Both the position numbers and the translations under genes were made by a program. 64,000 bases of DNA. It comes from Rhynochetos jubatus. Taxonomy: Eukaryota > Chordata > Aves > Eurypygiformes > Rhynochetidae. The notes under the pieces were generated by a model. That model saw nothing but the letters and a program-made list of their open reading frames with translations, ran no database searches and had not been told where the DNA came from. This document shows, piece by piece, positions 51,508 to 64,000 of this stretch (within the stretch, counting starts at the first letter, position 1; the number at the start of each line of letters is the position of its first letter). The stretch spans positions 7,875,501-7,939,500 of the forward strand of contig CM050651.1 in NCBI GenBank assembly GCA_027574665.1, written 5' to 3'.

Positions 51508-54500
51508 ATTGCTCATCAAGGAATAGAGAAAAGTAGATAGGGCTGTTGCACAGGAAGGGAGACAAAGGTATGGATGGCTTAAAGAAGATACCTAGATTGA
51601 CAAAGAAAACAATACCTGCCATGTCATTATCCACAGGGATCTCCCTGCACTTAGATGAAAATACACGGGTTAGGCTGCTCTGGATATAATCAATGAAGAA
51701 TTTTGGTGATCTGATGTCTACAACTTCTACTACTTCTAGTCACGTGCCATAATATTTTCTTTTTTTTTTTTTTTCATTCTGTTTTCATACAGACCATTCC
51801 TAAGCCATTCTGATTTGATCACCAGGACAATACCAAAGATAAGCACTTTAGTGACAGTGGCTTGGCAGAACAACAGTCACCTGGCCTCACTTGCTGCCTC
51901 TTTCCATGAGCTCTCAGTGGCTGCACCCTAGGGTCATCCGTCCTCTGTGGGCTTCCTGAGACCACATCCTGAAGGATGCTCCATCTTTCTGTCCTCCCAA
52001 AGGCAACTGTTTCAGAAAGCCTAACATCTCCATCAGTGCTAGACTTCGTGATGGAACAGATATGGAGTGTCATGCCACTGTCCTTTAAAGACCCTGAAAA
52101 TATGAATTGCTATAGACACGTGAATACTCTGAGGGTATATTTGATCGTAACACACCCGTCTCTTCTGCCTCAGAGGACATGTCTAACGCAGAGAAGGCTG
52201 CAAGGAGCTCAAATGTTTCCCTGAAGGATATCTTCAGAGGGTGGAGACATCCAGACTGTTGCGAACATGTTATGGCTACACTGGTCTCTGGTCAGTATAT
52301 TCTGACCAGAATATATACTGAGACACCTTCCACCTGGGGATCTAAGTCATCTGCAGTCATGTCCAGTAAGTGAGCTTTGGGATTTTTTTGCCTTTTTTTT
52401 TTTTCCAGTCAGTGTTCAGTGTTTATGCCCACAGTAGGTAACTGTCACTGTCAGCCTGACAGAAGTTTTCCACAGCAGTAAAGAGAAGTGTCTTTAAAAA
52501 ACAGAAGAAATATTACATTAATATTACAGATATACCTGCTGTAAGTGCAAAAAACCCTGGCCCTACAGACTTTGTAAGTCCTTTTATAGAAGGCCATTTT
52601 TTATTTATAGCATATTTAATTCCTTTAATTTAATTTTTGTACACACAAAATTTTTGGTTTTATCGGTAAATTGAAATCCCTGACAAGAGAAGCACAAAGA
52701 GCACTGATCGGAGCATCACGAGCGATGACTTGACAACTAACTAACCAGATACAAACTTTCAGACAGTAAACCAGCCTGTGTTGGTTTTCGCAGTCACTGC
52801 TGCATCTGGGTGACAATTAATCACAGAAATGGGAGAGACAGTAGAAAAGCCAGACGAAGGATTTTGCCAGCTCTCCTTGCAAGCGGCTCCTGCCCCATGA
52901 ACTGGCACAGAAAACGATGTATTCTCGTCTGTGCAAAGTATAGCATTTCCCCAGATATGGTTTCAAGGTAAAGCAGCTGTGCAGCCCTGCAGTTTATTTA
53001 TTCATACCATATATGTCACGCGCAGCTCATGTTTCAGCCGCAGGTGACATTTCACTACCAGAACCCATTTTCATGATGAAAGATTGCCCTTTGTAAAAAT
53101 CATATGAAAAATAAATGACAACTTCTGGGGTTTTGGGTGAGGAGCTCTGCATTGCCTACAGCTTGCATAATGTAAAAGAGAATCCAAGAATACAGATGGC
53201 TAAGGGTTGTGGGACAAAATAAATTAATTATAAAATCAGATTGCAAAGAACTGGAAAAAAAAGGAGAATAATTATAGAGGAAGTAATTTTATCCTGAAAA
53301 ATCAGCTCAGAAGTAAACAAAGACACTGTATTTTATGCTGAAGATGTGTTTTAGATGGTGGAAAAATACAAATTTGCAAACAAGGAATGGAAATTTTTAG
53401 AAAGCAACCACAGTATTTTTAAAGAGCATTTACACCATGATTTACTATTTATCCACAGGGCTTAGATAATGCTTATTGCTTCATAATTCAGTGTTGGCTG
53501 CGTCTAATTTGCATGCCTCTGTAAAGTTATCTTTTTACTTCTGCTATTACTTATTATTTCAGCTTACACACAGTACTGTAAACCTAAGGAATAAGATCCT
53601 GGGATAAGCAAAATTTCAGCAAATGCGCACAAGTAATACATCTCTGAGAAAGGCTCAAGAAAAATCTTCACACTTTCAAAACAAAAGAATCCATTAAGTT
53701 TTATGCCAAAGGCCTCATTTGGGAAAGTATACATCCTGAACAAGTTCAGGTGTAAATTGAATGTCCAATCTTCTATTCAGGAGTTCAGAAATTAGTTTTA
53801 CTTTGAAATTATTTCAGAAGTTCTGACCCCAAACAGAAGCTCCCAGGACAACCACAACCTCAAAGTCTTTCATTGCCACAGGGCACTGGAAGATTTCAGC
53901 ATGTCTTCCCACATCTTCACTGGGGGGGGGCAAAGAAAGAAATCCACAAAGCTTTAACCAAATATCTAAGCTGAATGTCTCCCCAACCAATTGTCTGTAT
54001 CTGTCTAATCCCACATTACATTTGTATAAAGGTATCACTCAGATTCTTGAAATACATGGTTTGATTAGTATGATATTCTACCAATTAATAATTATGTGCA
54101 ATTCTACCTCAGACTTAATGAAGGCAAAACAAGGCGGTCATGGCAGTATTACTGGCTGTTTGTACCATGGCCACCATGTTCAGAAGGGTCTACAGAACGC
54201 ATGCTGTGCTCTCAGCTTGCACCAATGGCAAAAAAACCACCAACAACAGCAGCAAGTACAAGAATAAATATCTACGAAACCAGAGGCCTCAAAACCTGAA
54301 ATATGCCACAGGAAGAAAAAAAGGGATTTCTCCAAACCTTGATTCCCAGAACAGTAAGGCACCATTAGGTGACCACGTCTGTACCACTGTAGGAAGCAAC
54401 ACCACCACCAGGCTACATGGAAAGCGATAACAACCACCGCCTCCTCCAAATCTGTCCAACATGGGGAATACTCTTGCCTGACCGCAAACATGTCAGTGTT

Positions 54501-57500
54501 TGTTTTCGTTTGTTTGGGTTTGTTTGTTTGTTGTTCGATTCAACCTATATTAAACTAAGATGCCAAAATACAAACATACAACAGAGATTAGCAAAAGTAA
54601 CAAGTCAATACCATAGATTTCCCCACGTCAAATCAAATTTCTCTTGCTGCCAGCTTAGTAACATTCTCACAATAACACCGTACCCCTGCCACTATTAAGG
54701 ATGGTCAACGCATCTTCATCTGTGACAGTTTGATTGCTGCACCCTGCTGCCGTTTTCAAAGCAGAGAAAAGGATTAATTACCTTGATCTTGTTAAGATTT
54801 TTATTTGTTGTTGAAATTAGTGTCGTGTTTTTTCTTCATAATCAAATTCAGAGCAGATTAGGACAGGGGAGCACTCACCTCAAACAGTTTTGCCTCAATT
54901 TACTTTTAACATAGATGTAAGAAAAATAAGAACTTTTTTCTCCATTCAGACAAACCTCAAGCCTTAACAGATATAAGGAATCATACTAGGACCTCACTTC
55001 ATAAAGAATACAGTAACTATTTAAGCATTTAGGGCACGAAACTCAATGCAAGAAGTCACTGAGAAAATACCCTCTTTAAATTAACTGGTGGCATTTATGA
55101 GTAGTCAGTGTAACAGGCACTCTTTACAAAGAGTGATGCTGCAATGTGAAGTCTTCAATAGCTTCATACTTTGTACCTAGTTGTGAGAACAACTTACTCT
55201 AGGGGGGCAAGGAGAAACTCAGTTATGATGGAAACCAAGAGAAAAGCTAATTTTTTTTTGTTAACTAAAATGAATATGAGTTTGAATTTGAATAATCTAT
55301 TCTTATTCAAAGTAATTTGTTGAATTAAGAAACAGTTACTAGAAGATGAAGTTTCATTTCTTAGAGCAAAAGAACCAATACACTTAAAAAATATTAGTAC
55401 CCCAGACAATTATTACTGAACAGGCTAGACAAATTCCACACTCAACATAAAAAGCTTAACATGAAAGTTTTACTCTGGAACAAGAAATTATTTTAGTGAC
55501 CAAACTTACTGTGTTTATGAGCTACAAAGGTATGTAAAATAAAGCTTTGCACTGGAAGGCAACTTGCCAAATACTATTCGATCGTAACACCTTCTATAAA
55601 CCACTGGGCTCATTTGGCCAGAATCTTTCTCTCTTATTCCTCTTAAAATCCCTTTTATTACACTTATTAACATTTATTTTTCTTTTATTTCAGGTGAGTA
55701 GGGTTTATAGACAGAATACTTTTCTAATGTTCTTCCATCTATTGAATGAAAACGAGGGGAAAAAAAGATGCCACAGGAAACTTGAATGAGCTCATGTGGC
55801 AGCAGCAAGTTTCACTGGGAGTCCCAAAACGGACGCAGTAATTCTTCCTTGCAGCCACCTTATCCACGTTACACACTCGATCAGTGATCTATAGATAGGA
55901 CACGATCTAAGAAGAAAGGAACTCCCAGATGTCTCACACGTTCAATATGTCTTCAAACACTACAGCTATTTGATTAAAGATCAAACAGAATGGAAAGGCA
56001 ACAGTTTTTCTTTCAATTTATATGCCGTTGAGTCATTCTTCTTCCCTTTGCTTGCTGCGTGATGTTCACTGCCTCTCTCAAGAGATACCATCAAATAAAC
56101 TACAGGCAGCAGTGGCACACATCGCCTTGAAGACTTTTGTTTCTGCTTAAGCCAATATATGATGATTTATATTTAAAAAATTAAGGACCTTGCTCTTCTT
56201 TGATAGAGACTGAGGCAGTGCTTTATCAGTTTTAACAGAATAAAAGGATTCTATTCCCCATCCCTTTGTAAATATTCTAAATAATATCATTCATGATGAT
56301 AAAAGAGAAAAATTCAACTATTAATTTATCACATCCATGTAACTAACTGAAGACCCTGGCCAAGACTAGTAATTTTACTCTACCCTTTTTGTTCATCCAG
56401 CAAACGATGCTTTGCTAATGTTAAAAACCACACACGTATGTACAGATTGCTTCTTTATTGATGTGAGTAATCATACTGGCCACTCACATCAGTGAAGTTA
56501 CGGTTACACTTAGAGCTTGCAGGATCAATGTGTGCGTGATTCCTCCAAACTGTAAAGGCAAGGGAACTGAAAGAGGACAAGCAAGCAAAAATGCATTTCC
56601 AGAAAGAAAAGAAGAAAAATCCTTTTTTTTTTAAAAAAAACCACATATATATCAATATTCCTTGAAAATCTCTAGAACAATGTTTCTGATATTGCTAAAA
56701 TCCCATAGGCTATCCTGAATCAGTTTCCCACCTTGCTCTAACTAAAATACTGTGAATCAGTAAGCATCGGGGTGAAAAATAAACACTTATGTTTTAAAAT
56801 TACTCAAATAACCAATAATAGATCTCAGGAAGGTGGAAAACCTGAACCACAGACCATGGATATTTACAATTTCCACAACAAGATGGAAAGCCCATTTATA
56901 AAGAAAATGTCTTGGGACAAGGCAATAGCGTTTGCTTAGACATGGGCTGAATGAGGCATCTGAATATCCCATTTTCCAGAAGGCAAACAGTCCCAGTGCA
57001 TGCTAGCGCAATAAAAATCACATTAGTCTATTGTGCTGCAGACCAGCAAATCTGTTAAATAGAAGTACAAAGTTGTTAAGAATCCCACTATTAACAGGGG
57101 GAATATTGCAGCTGGGAGAAAATGGAAAAAAAAACCCTTTAAAAAGGCACTGCTGTGAAGAAAAAAAAAAAAATTTAAAGTCCAGGGGCAGCAGCAGTCA
57201 CTTGATCTTTGACTTTTGGGGTAACAACTTTGAGAAAAAAAAACCAAAAAACAAAAAAAAACCAAAAGAAGTGTAGTGAACGCAATCCAAACTCCTTCTA
57301 GTACATTTCAGACAGAGTCCCTAATTCTTGGTGACAGTGACAAATGCTTAGGCAATAAATACATGTCAGCCATACATGTAGACCTCAGACACTTAGCATC
57401 TCTCCACAGGAGGAGACCAGGGCATAAGACTTAATTTCAATGTCTGAGCTCAAGAGTACCTTAATGGAAGGGAAGATGTGAAAGCTGTCCTGGGCTAGAT

Positions 57501-57938
57501 GGCTGCCCCCTCCAATCACCCCAATGCAGATCAAGTATCGACCCCGCAAAAGACAACAGTTTGAGCCCATCTAGAATAGGGATTATAGCAATATTTCCTT
57601 TTCCCCTCACAAAATGAGGAATTACTACTGACCACTGGCTTTGAAACTGGAAACATAGGGCTCGAATGCATTTTGTCAACACGCTTCATTTTCTTCATTA
57701 AACAAACATGTATGGAAACATGATTAATAAAATTGATATGTAATGCTGGAATTTTAATCTATGGGCTCTAATTCCGGTATTTTAACACCATGTAACTTTC
57801 CTGGAGTTAAAATCATATTGAAAGGTACAGTTTAGTAATGCAATTTGATAAAGCTTTTCATAAAGCACTGATATTTTCTAAAAAATGCTGGGAGATCATA
57901 GTGCCTTCAAAAACTCAATGATTCAACTATCAGAAAAA

Positions 57939-58190
57939 TGATAGAATCATAGTATAGTTTGGGTTGCAAGGGACCTTTAAAGGTCATCTAGTCCAAACCT
58001 GCTACAGTGAGTAGGGTCATCTTCAACTAGATCAGGTTGCTCAGAGCCCCGTCCAGCCTGGCCTTGAATGTTTATAGGGATGCAGCATCTACCACCTCTC
58101 TGGGCAACCTGTGCCACCTGTGCCACCTGTGCCAGTGCCTCACCACCCTCATTGTAAAAAATGTTTTCCTTCTATCTAGTCTAAATCAGG
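57939..58190 (-). mobile_element. CR1 LINE 3' tail, short copy
   Basis: Read on the minus strand this is a second CR1 3' end. On the plus strand it begins with the reversed tail atagaatcatag, then ttgggttgcaagggaccttt and aaaggtcatctagtccaa, which is the classic complement of the CR1 3' UTR. It continues through the reversed TCTGGGCAACCTGTGCCA block. It is only about 250 bp and has no intact coding part. It has the same orientation as FAT4 and carries an internal 9-bp triplication at 58108-58134. Confidence 0.92.
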
Positions 58191-58284
58191 TGTAAATCTG
58201 ATAGCTCTTTAATTTCAAGTAACAATGAAAGCACTCTCTTGTGTCTGACAAATAGTGCTGCAAAGAAAAGGTGCTATAATTTGT

Positions 58285-58432
58285 TTGTTCTTTTTCTTCC
58301 TTTTTTCTTGGTTGGTTGGTTTGTTTGTGGATTTGTGTGTGTGTGTGTGTTTTATTTGGTTTAGTTTTTGTGTTTTGTCATTTTTTGGGTTTGGTTGTTG
58401 GTTTTGTTTTGGGTTTTCTTTTTTTGTTAAGG
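58285..58432. repeat. G/T-rich low-complexity tract with (GT)8
   Basis: The plus strand is almost free of C and mostly free of A over about 150 bp. It includes ggttggttggtttgtttg and a (GT)8 run at 58335-58350. The FAT4 sense strand is correspondingly C/A-rich. It begins about 95 bp after the CR1 tail. Confidence 0.85.
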
Positions 58433-60946
58433 TGACCACCGAGAGTTGCACTGCCTGGAGTCTTGATTAAATGTTTCACTGCATCCAAAACACTTCATCA
58501 CGCAGCACAGCCAAAATCTATTACAGCTTGCAAGTGACTCATGCTTTAGCAATGAGAAGACCATAATAAAGAACATCTTACATAAAAATGCCAAAAAGGT
58601 TGGTAATTTAATCTTGATTTTACGTAGGTATGCGAGGTCTCTGCGTGCAGCCTGTGCAGACAATAAGGCATTGTCTAGAAACTACTGTGGTTACATCTAA
58701 CTTTTCAGCAAAGTCCAGATGATACCGCCACTGAAAAGAAAGGGCTCGTTCTTGCGAGAGCGCTGCAAATACCACTTTAAGCTGACACGCAGTATGATTT
58801 ATCCATTCCTGCTAGGGGTCCTGGGTACTGGGAGTACCTGGGCAGAATATTCACTAAAACCAGCGAGATGGGAAACAGCGTGATTAGCCCATGAGTACAC
58901 ACGTGTGGCTGATAAACTGCGTCCCTCTACACGCTCGCAGAAACAGACGAGTGAACACCAGAGCAGCATACAGAAATTAACTGCAGAAACTGTTATTTGC
59001 AGCACTGACTCCTCGCATGCATACCACACATCACCAAAGGGGCACAAGCGGTCTCCTGACAGAACCATTAATGGGAACGGCGCTGGACCCGGGCCATCAA
59101 CCCGCCGCTCAGCAGTTCCCTGGTCCAAAGTCAGAAGCAAAGATGCTCTCTGGGCTCCCCAGACTGACTCCCTCCTCCACAGCCAAGCCATTCGCATGTT
59201 CAGGTACCCTGCCAGAGCGCTCCAGCAAAGATTTGTCACAGCGTTCCGTTACGCAACCCAGGGCACAGGGAAAGTAAGGGTTGGATATTCAAATCTTGAG
59301 AAAGAGCAAATAAAGCAAAGAATTCATGCTATGTTTTAATTACCAATTATTTATTGCTTGGGTGTGTTACATGTAGGCAGCCATGACTGATGCCATTCCT
59401 TCGGCTAAGGCAACTACTTCTGCCACAGAAGGTGGCCACTAGCCAGGGCAGGACTTCAGTACCTCAGCCCCCAGTCCCAAAACACCTGCAAAGGCTCACA
59501 GAGGATGGGGTGCAATAACAAGTGGAGCTTTGGGGGCTGACTCTGTTGTTTGAAATGCCAGAATAGTAAAAAAAATAAAAAAATGAAAGTTTTCCTCAGA
59601 GCAAAGCAAGCCACATAGCCATTCCCGCTCTTCCTGAAATCAATATTTTAAAGTAATTGTTTAAGTGCTACATCATTTACTGCTTTCTAAGAAGAGGCAC
59701 GGTCTCACATGCAACAGAGGGAATTAAGACTGGGTTAAGGAATGCACTACTCAAACCTTGGCTAATTTAAGAAAGCAACAGCACGCTGATTTTAAAACAC
59801 ATATCAAAACATACCTACTCATATAAATGGAAACCCGAAATAATCCAACTTCGCAATAAATGAGAGATAAATATCAAAGTGGTACAAGGAATAACGATGA
59901 TAAGAAATGCCACAAGCAGTCATGTTTTTTCCAGCCCCTTCACCACCAAAACCATAATGAAATACAGGTTATTTTGTCAGCACTGACAAATGAGTAACAT
60001 GTGTAGCTCAGTCAATATCCATACCTTTTAAAAATGAGATTGGTTGTTATTTTGAACTCCATTTCAATAGGACCAACTGTCATACTGGGACCTCTGCCAG
60101 ATCTGCCCAGAAATGGCAGCTTAGTGGGACCAGCGCATAGATGGGCTGGTACAAAGGACCATAAGCTCTTCCAAATGCATACGGCGCACGAGTGTATGTG
60201 CATGCATATAACAGCCAGGTTGCCCTGCCAGCCTACCTGCTCAGGGCAGGCACAGGGAGAGGGACGTGGCAGAGCTGTTGCACGTCTCCTCTCCCACTGA
60301 GCCAATACCAACAGCACCGTCCAGGCCGCTGGGGCAGGCGAGCCTTCCCTGGAGACTCTGACATGAACTGCCACTCCTCCCACAACTGGAGAGCATCAGT
60401 TTTCCAGTCTGAGCTGGAACAGCATCTCAGAGAGTTTTGCAGCACAAGTTATAGCCCAGGCAACATTCGGTTCAGTCAGTCCAGGAGACCTCGAGTGTGT
60501 GCATGTCCAACTGGTAACCTCAACATAAGAATGCACTGACCTGGGGAGCACCATGGGGTACCCACCTCAGCAACGGCTACATGCACCAGAAACCAGCTTA
60601 CTACGGCACATGTTAAGATGTAAAATTTCTTCTTGTGCTGGCACTGGGCATGACAAGGAGGGCAGGGAGAGCAAAGCAGCTCTATCTGGCCCTCAAGCGC
60701 TGAGTCAGCAGCACTGCTTGGCCACTGAAGGGACCCAGAACACTCCTCCACCAATCCTCTCGCTGCCTACCCACGGATGCTAGGACATGCACACATGGCC
60801 CTGTGTCATTTCCCCAGCTAAAAGGGGTGATTTTCTCATAAAGACATTAATTCTTCTCTATCTAGCAGTATCTCTAGTTACAAAACCTGTTCCAAGTACC
60901 TGCCAACCCCATACAAACACTTGGCAAACACTTTCTAGTAAGGTTT

Positions 60947-61005
60947 TTCTTTTTGGTTTGGGTTTTTTTGTGGTTGGTTGTTGTTTGGTTTAAAAAAAAA
61001 AAAAA
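60947..61005. repeat. G/T-rich tract ending in A13
   Basis: TTTGG/GGTTG-type sequence on the plus strand is followed directly by an A run of 13. It is of the same type as the other G/T tracts in this window. Confidence 0.8.
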
Positions 61006-61185
61006 GTTAAATACTTAAAACATTACACATTTGGGAACCATTTAGTTTATAACTTTGTATTTAATTAAATGAGGTCTACTGCCATGTAATAAGAAATGGA
61101 TAGAACTGGTAAGAACATTTCTGTCTATGCCAGAAAAAAGAAGGATAATGACAGAAAAAGTAAGCATTAGTGGTTCAAAGATGGG

Positions 61186-61241
61186 AATGTCACACCTCTA
61201 AATTAAATAAATCACCTAATTAAATTTACAGGTGTGACATT
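61186..61241. repeat. 56-bp palindromic element
   Basis: AATGTCACACCT (61186-61197) and its perfect complement AGGTGTGACATT (61230-61241) flank an A/T-rich middle. The middle also pairs imperfectly (ctaaattaaat against taattaaattta). This would form a hairpin or could be the remains of a small inverted-repeat transposon. Confidence 0.6.
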
Positions 61242-62343
61242 TAAGACACATTCAATCATTAGGACAATAGGTTAAATCCACTCCATCACTGAAGGCTGCA
61301 CACACAGCAGAAGAAAAGTTCTTTACCCAGAGCTGCGGTAGAAAAAGCATTGCTGAAGTGACTTAAGAAACCGCAGGTTTCTTTATGAGAGCGGAAGAGA
61401 ATTAAAGGTAAAGGACTGAATGCTGACTGATGTTTTGCAGTATCACAAGGGCTCTATAGGGGCACCTTTCTTAGAAGAAAGCCTGTATGAGTTTAAATAG
61501 ACTTTAGCAAATAAAACACACAAGGCCAAAGTGTTATTTCCTAGTTTTACATTTAGAACCGGGGGAATTTCCTAGAAATGCCTCAAAGCTTTTCCCCCAC
61601 AGCGTCAACAGGCTGCTAGCAGGGAACTGCGGGGCTACAAACTCCAAATATTTTCACATCCCCCTTCAAATTTCAGGGAAATGCCCTCCTCGCCTTATTC
61701 CTCATTTGCCAACTAGAGTCTTCTGCAGCAGCTTTGCATCTGCTCCTGCAGCGCTGGGATGGGGTGTTCCCTTCCCATGGCCACAGACTGCAGCCAGAAA
61801 GGCTGTTTTATGTGGCCACAGCTGGACTTTCTCATTGTGGTAGCCCTCGGCAGACCTGGATGACCATGAAGGCTGTGGTGGCGGGGTCCCCTCTGCCAAC
61901 TCGGCAAGACCAACACACCAACCCTCCTTTATCCACTTTTCTCCCATGTATCAGTCTTTGTTTAGGCAGCTGTAACTTCACACATCTTACCCCAGTCATC
62001 TTTTTGATCAATCGTGACTATACCACCTCTTCTACAATTATCAAAAAAGTCCTTGCTAACAGTAGATTGCTGTAGTGCATATTAGACCAACTCATACACT
62101 TGGTCAAAAAAGAAAGTCCCCCATGCCTCCAAACTTTGTCTTGCTGCCCAGCAACACTCAACTGGTCTACATTACCTCCCCTTTTAAAACTGCTCTTTCT
62201 AGTGATGAGGTTTTGCAGTAAGACCCTTCTTGAAGATGAATGAACACAAATTTATTAGCTCTTTACCAAACCGGGATGATTCAAATTTACATATAACTAC
62301 AAACTTCAATCTCCAGAAATATTCTGAATAGCTGAATAACACT

Positions 62344-62379
62344 CTTTTTTTTTGGTTTGTTTTTTTTTTTTTTTTTTTG
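62344..62379. repeat. T-rich low-complexity tract
   Basis: Two T runs, the longer about 21 bases, are separated by ggtttg. Confidence 0.8.
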
Positions 62380-64000
62380 CCTGGGAATGTGGAAACTCAG
62401 TCTATTAAATTTTTCATGTCAGTCAACAACAATTTTAGTTTCCCACACTCATCTTGTCAATTTTCTCACTCAGCTGTTGGAATTCAGATTTGATATAGAA
62501 GAATTTAGAAAATCAAGCATTAAAGAGTAATTAAAATGTACCTTTCAAACTTATCGTTTCATCACTTCTGTAAATATATACGTGACCTTGTGCACTGAAG
62601 AAAATAAAGTGAAAGAAAACCGGCATTCACAGAAATAGCTGGAATAGCTAGAACAGTGTGCTTATGTGGGATTCTTACAGTCATCTTCCTTAATAAAGAA
62701 TATGAAGTGTTTTATTTGAGCATAAATTCAGGGATTTGACTTTTATTAGTTCTTAAAGATCTGCTACATCTTTCCTTACATGTAGAACCTACATCAACAT
62801 ATGAAGTTACACTCTCTGACCACTACAGTCAGTAACAAGAACTTTTAACGGTCCAAAACTTATATCCAAGTGCTATGTTACAGCTCTCTCCACCAATACC
62901 AGCAACTTTGCACCACAGCCAATCTCTCACGGACTTCAACATGTTCAAAGATGACACCTTAAGGGAACAGCAAAGAGAGACTCTAGACATGTACATATGT
63001 GTGAGCCAACTGAACTTATTTAACACTTTCTGTGGTTAATTCCTTCCTCAAAGGGTTGACTGACATGTTTTTCTTTTTTCTTTTTCTAGATTTAGTGCAG
63101 TGCACTTCTAGGCTGCCTGGAAGGAGATGACAGAGGTTAATGCCTGATGGTACACGCTGTCCTGCAGCCTTCCTATGGGACACTCCATGGCTGACCTGGA
63201 GACAGTTCACAGCCACCTGCTCCCAGAATACATTAGAAAAATGTGGTTTTATTGTGGATACTCATAAGCAAGCCCTGACTACAGAGTCAGAAATACCACC
63301 AACAGTTGACAATTGTAATACAAACACAGCTGTTAGGATGGCCAGTTGTACTACTCCAGACAAGAAATGACCAAACCAAAGCCTCCCTTCAATCAAGTCA
63401 AAACTAACTTTGAGTTTTGATAATCTTAGCAAACTTTAAAGGAGGGGGGGAAAGAAGAAAGAAATATACTGCCATTTCTGCATATCTTAATTTTAGCGTG
63501 TCAGGAAGCAGAAATACCACAAGAGGACTGTTCTCATGGTATTTCTAGCACAAGTGAAACCAAAGAGAATTTTCTTGCTGAGGTCCCTGTCTGATGTCCT
63601 GACCAAGGCAACTCAGCTATCCCTTGCATTACAGCACTTGGGGTTTTCAGTTATTATCCTGATCATGCCAAATCTCTGATCCTTTGAAAGTTCACCACCA
63701 CTGGTCATTATTATAAGCCTCTGGATTTTTAAAAACGTATGGGAAGAATTTTAGCAGTACTAAGAATCACCCGTTCCCTTCTGAAGAACATACTCAGGGG
63801 GAAAAAAAAAGTCAGAATGAATGTTCAAATGTAACCATAAAAAAAGACTCAGAAATTCTTCAGAGTTTAAACAACCTTAAATACATTACTAAAAGATATA
63901 ATTCATTCTTTGGAAGATTGAACCTAAGCTCAACTTCTTTGTGTTTATCCTTTTTTTTTTTTTTTTTTGCTTCTCTGTTCCTCGTAGGTGATAACATACG

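Larger units (their letters stand above)
50046..64000 (-). other. FAT4: FAT4 upstream intron, continuing past window
   Basis: This stretch lies 5' of the first FAT4 exon in the window (acceptor ttttttacag). It holds a candidate cryptic exon at 50249-50497, CR1 copies at 50982-51507 and 57939-58190, a nested inverted repeat near 52285-52324, a G/T-rich tract at 58285-58432 and a palindromic element at 61186-61241. No cadherin-type sequence was seen in it, so I infer that the large N-terminal exon(s) lie beyond 64000. Confidence 0.75.

Noticed and set aside
58799-59339. Overlapping 146- and 144-codon frames on opposite strands
   Set aside because: Long frames on both strands at once reflect a local rise in G+C. 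Neither product resembles a known family.
60012-60754. Cluster of 90-120 codon frames on both strands
   Set aside because: They also overlap each other in several frames in a G+C-richer patch. No start context, domain or exon structure was seen.

Overview
The window looks like avian genomic DNA. It carries the 3' end of a CR1 LINE with the typical bird tail (ATTCTATGATT-like), a second CR1 tail in the opposite orientation, A/T-rich introns and many GTTT/CAAA low-complexity tracts. I could not fix the species from the sequence.

Only one gene is supported: the middle part of FAT4, the giant atypical cadherin of the Fat/Dachsous planar cell polarity system, on the minus strand. Its 5' side lies to the right of the window and its 3' side to the left. 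Ten coding exons were placed by reading canonical GT-AG junctions on the minus strand. In transcript order they are 50045-49914, 45925-45664, 43062-42712, 38771-37849, 37099-36925, 21381-21201, 16883-16633, 13783-9434, 2401-2297 and 572-265. The reading frame closes at all nine junctions and gives 7038 nt, or 2346 codons, with no interruption. The identity rests on near-continuous similarity to vertebrate FAT4 as I remember it; no search was run.

The encoded segment starts at the end of one cadherin repeat and runs through about 18 complete repeats. If this gene has the 34 repeats known for mammalian FAT4, these are roughly repeats 17-34. They are followed by a non-cadherin membrane-side module of about 185 residues, four EGF-like domains (two of the calcium-binding, hydroxylation-site type) and the first half of a laminin G domain. 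The N-terminal half (signal peptide and about 16 repeats) should lie beyond 64000. The rest of the laminin G/EGF region, the transmembrane segment and the cytoplasmic tail should lie left of position 1.

By region: 1-2401 holds the two small EGF/LamG exons; 2402-9433 is an intron; 9434-13783 is a single 4350-nt exon; 13784-49913 holds six smaller internal exons and part of a seventh intron set, including a 15.5-kb intron at 21382-36924; 49914-50045 is the first exon of the series in the window; 50046-64000 is an upstream intron with the two clear CR1 copies.

No second gene, RNA gene, CRISPR array or retroviral element is supported. The most interesting unexplained structures are intronic. They are a GT-AG bounded, frame-neutral 249-nt candidate exon with an in-frame stop at 50249-50497, a 79-bp element with terminal inverted repeats at 24604-24682, several perfect short hairpins, a compound inverted/direct repeat at 19834-19891, and a 22-base C run.
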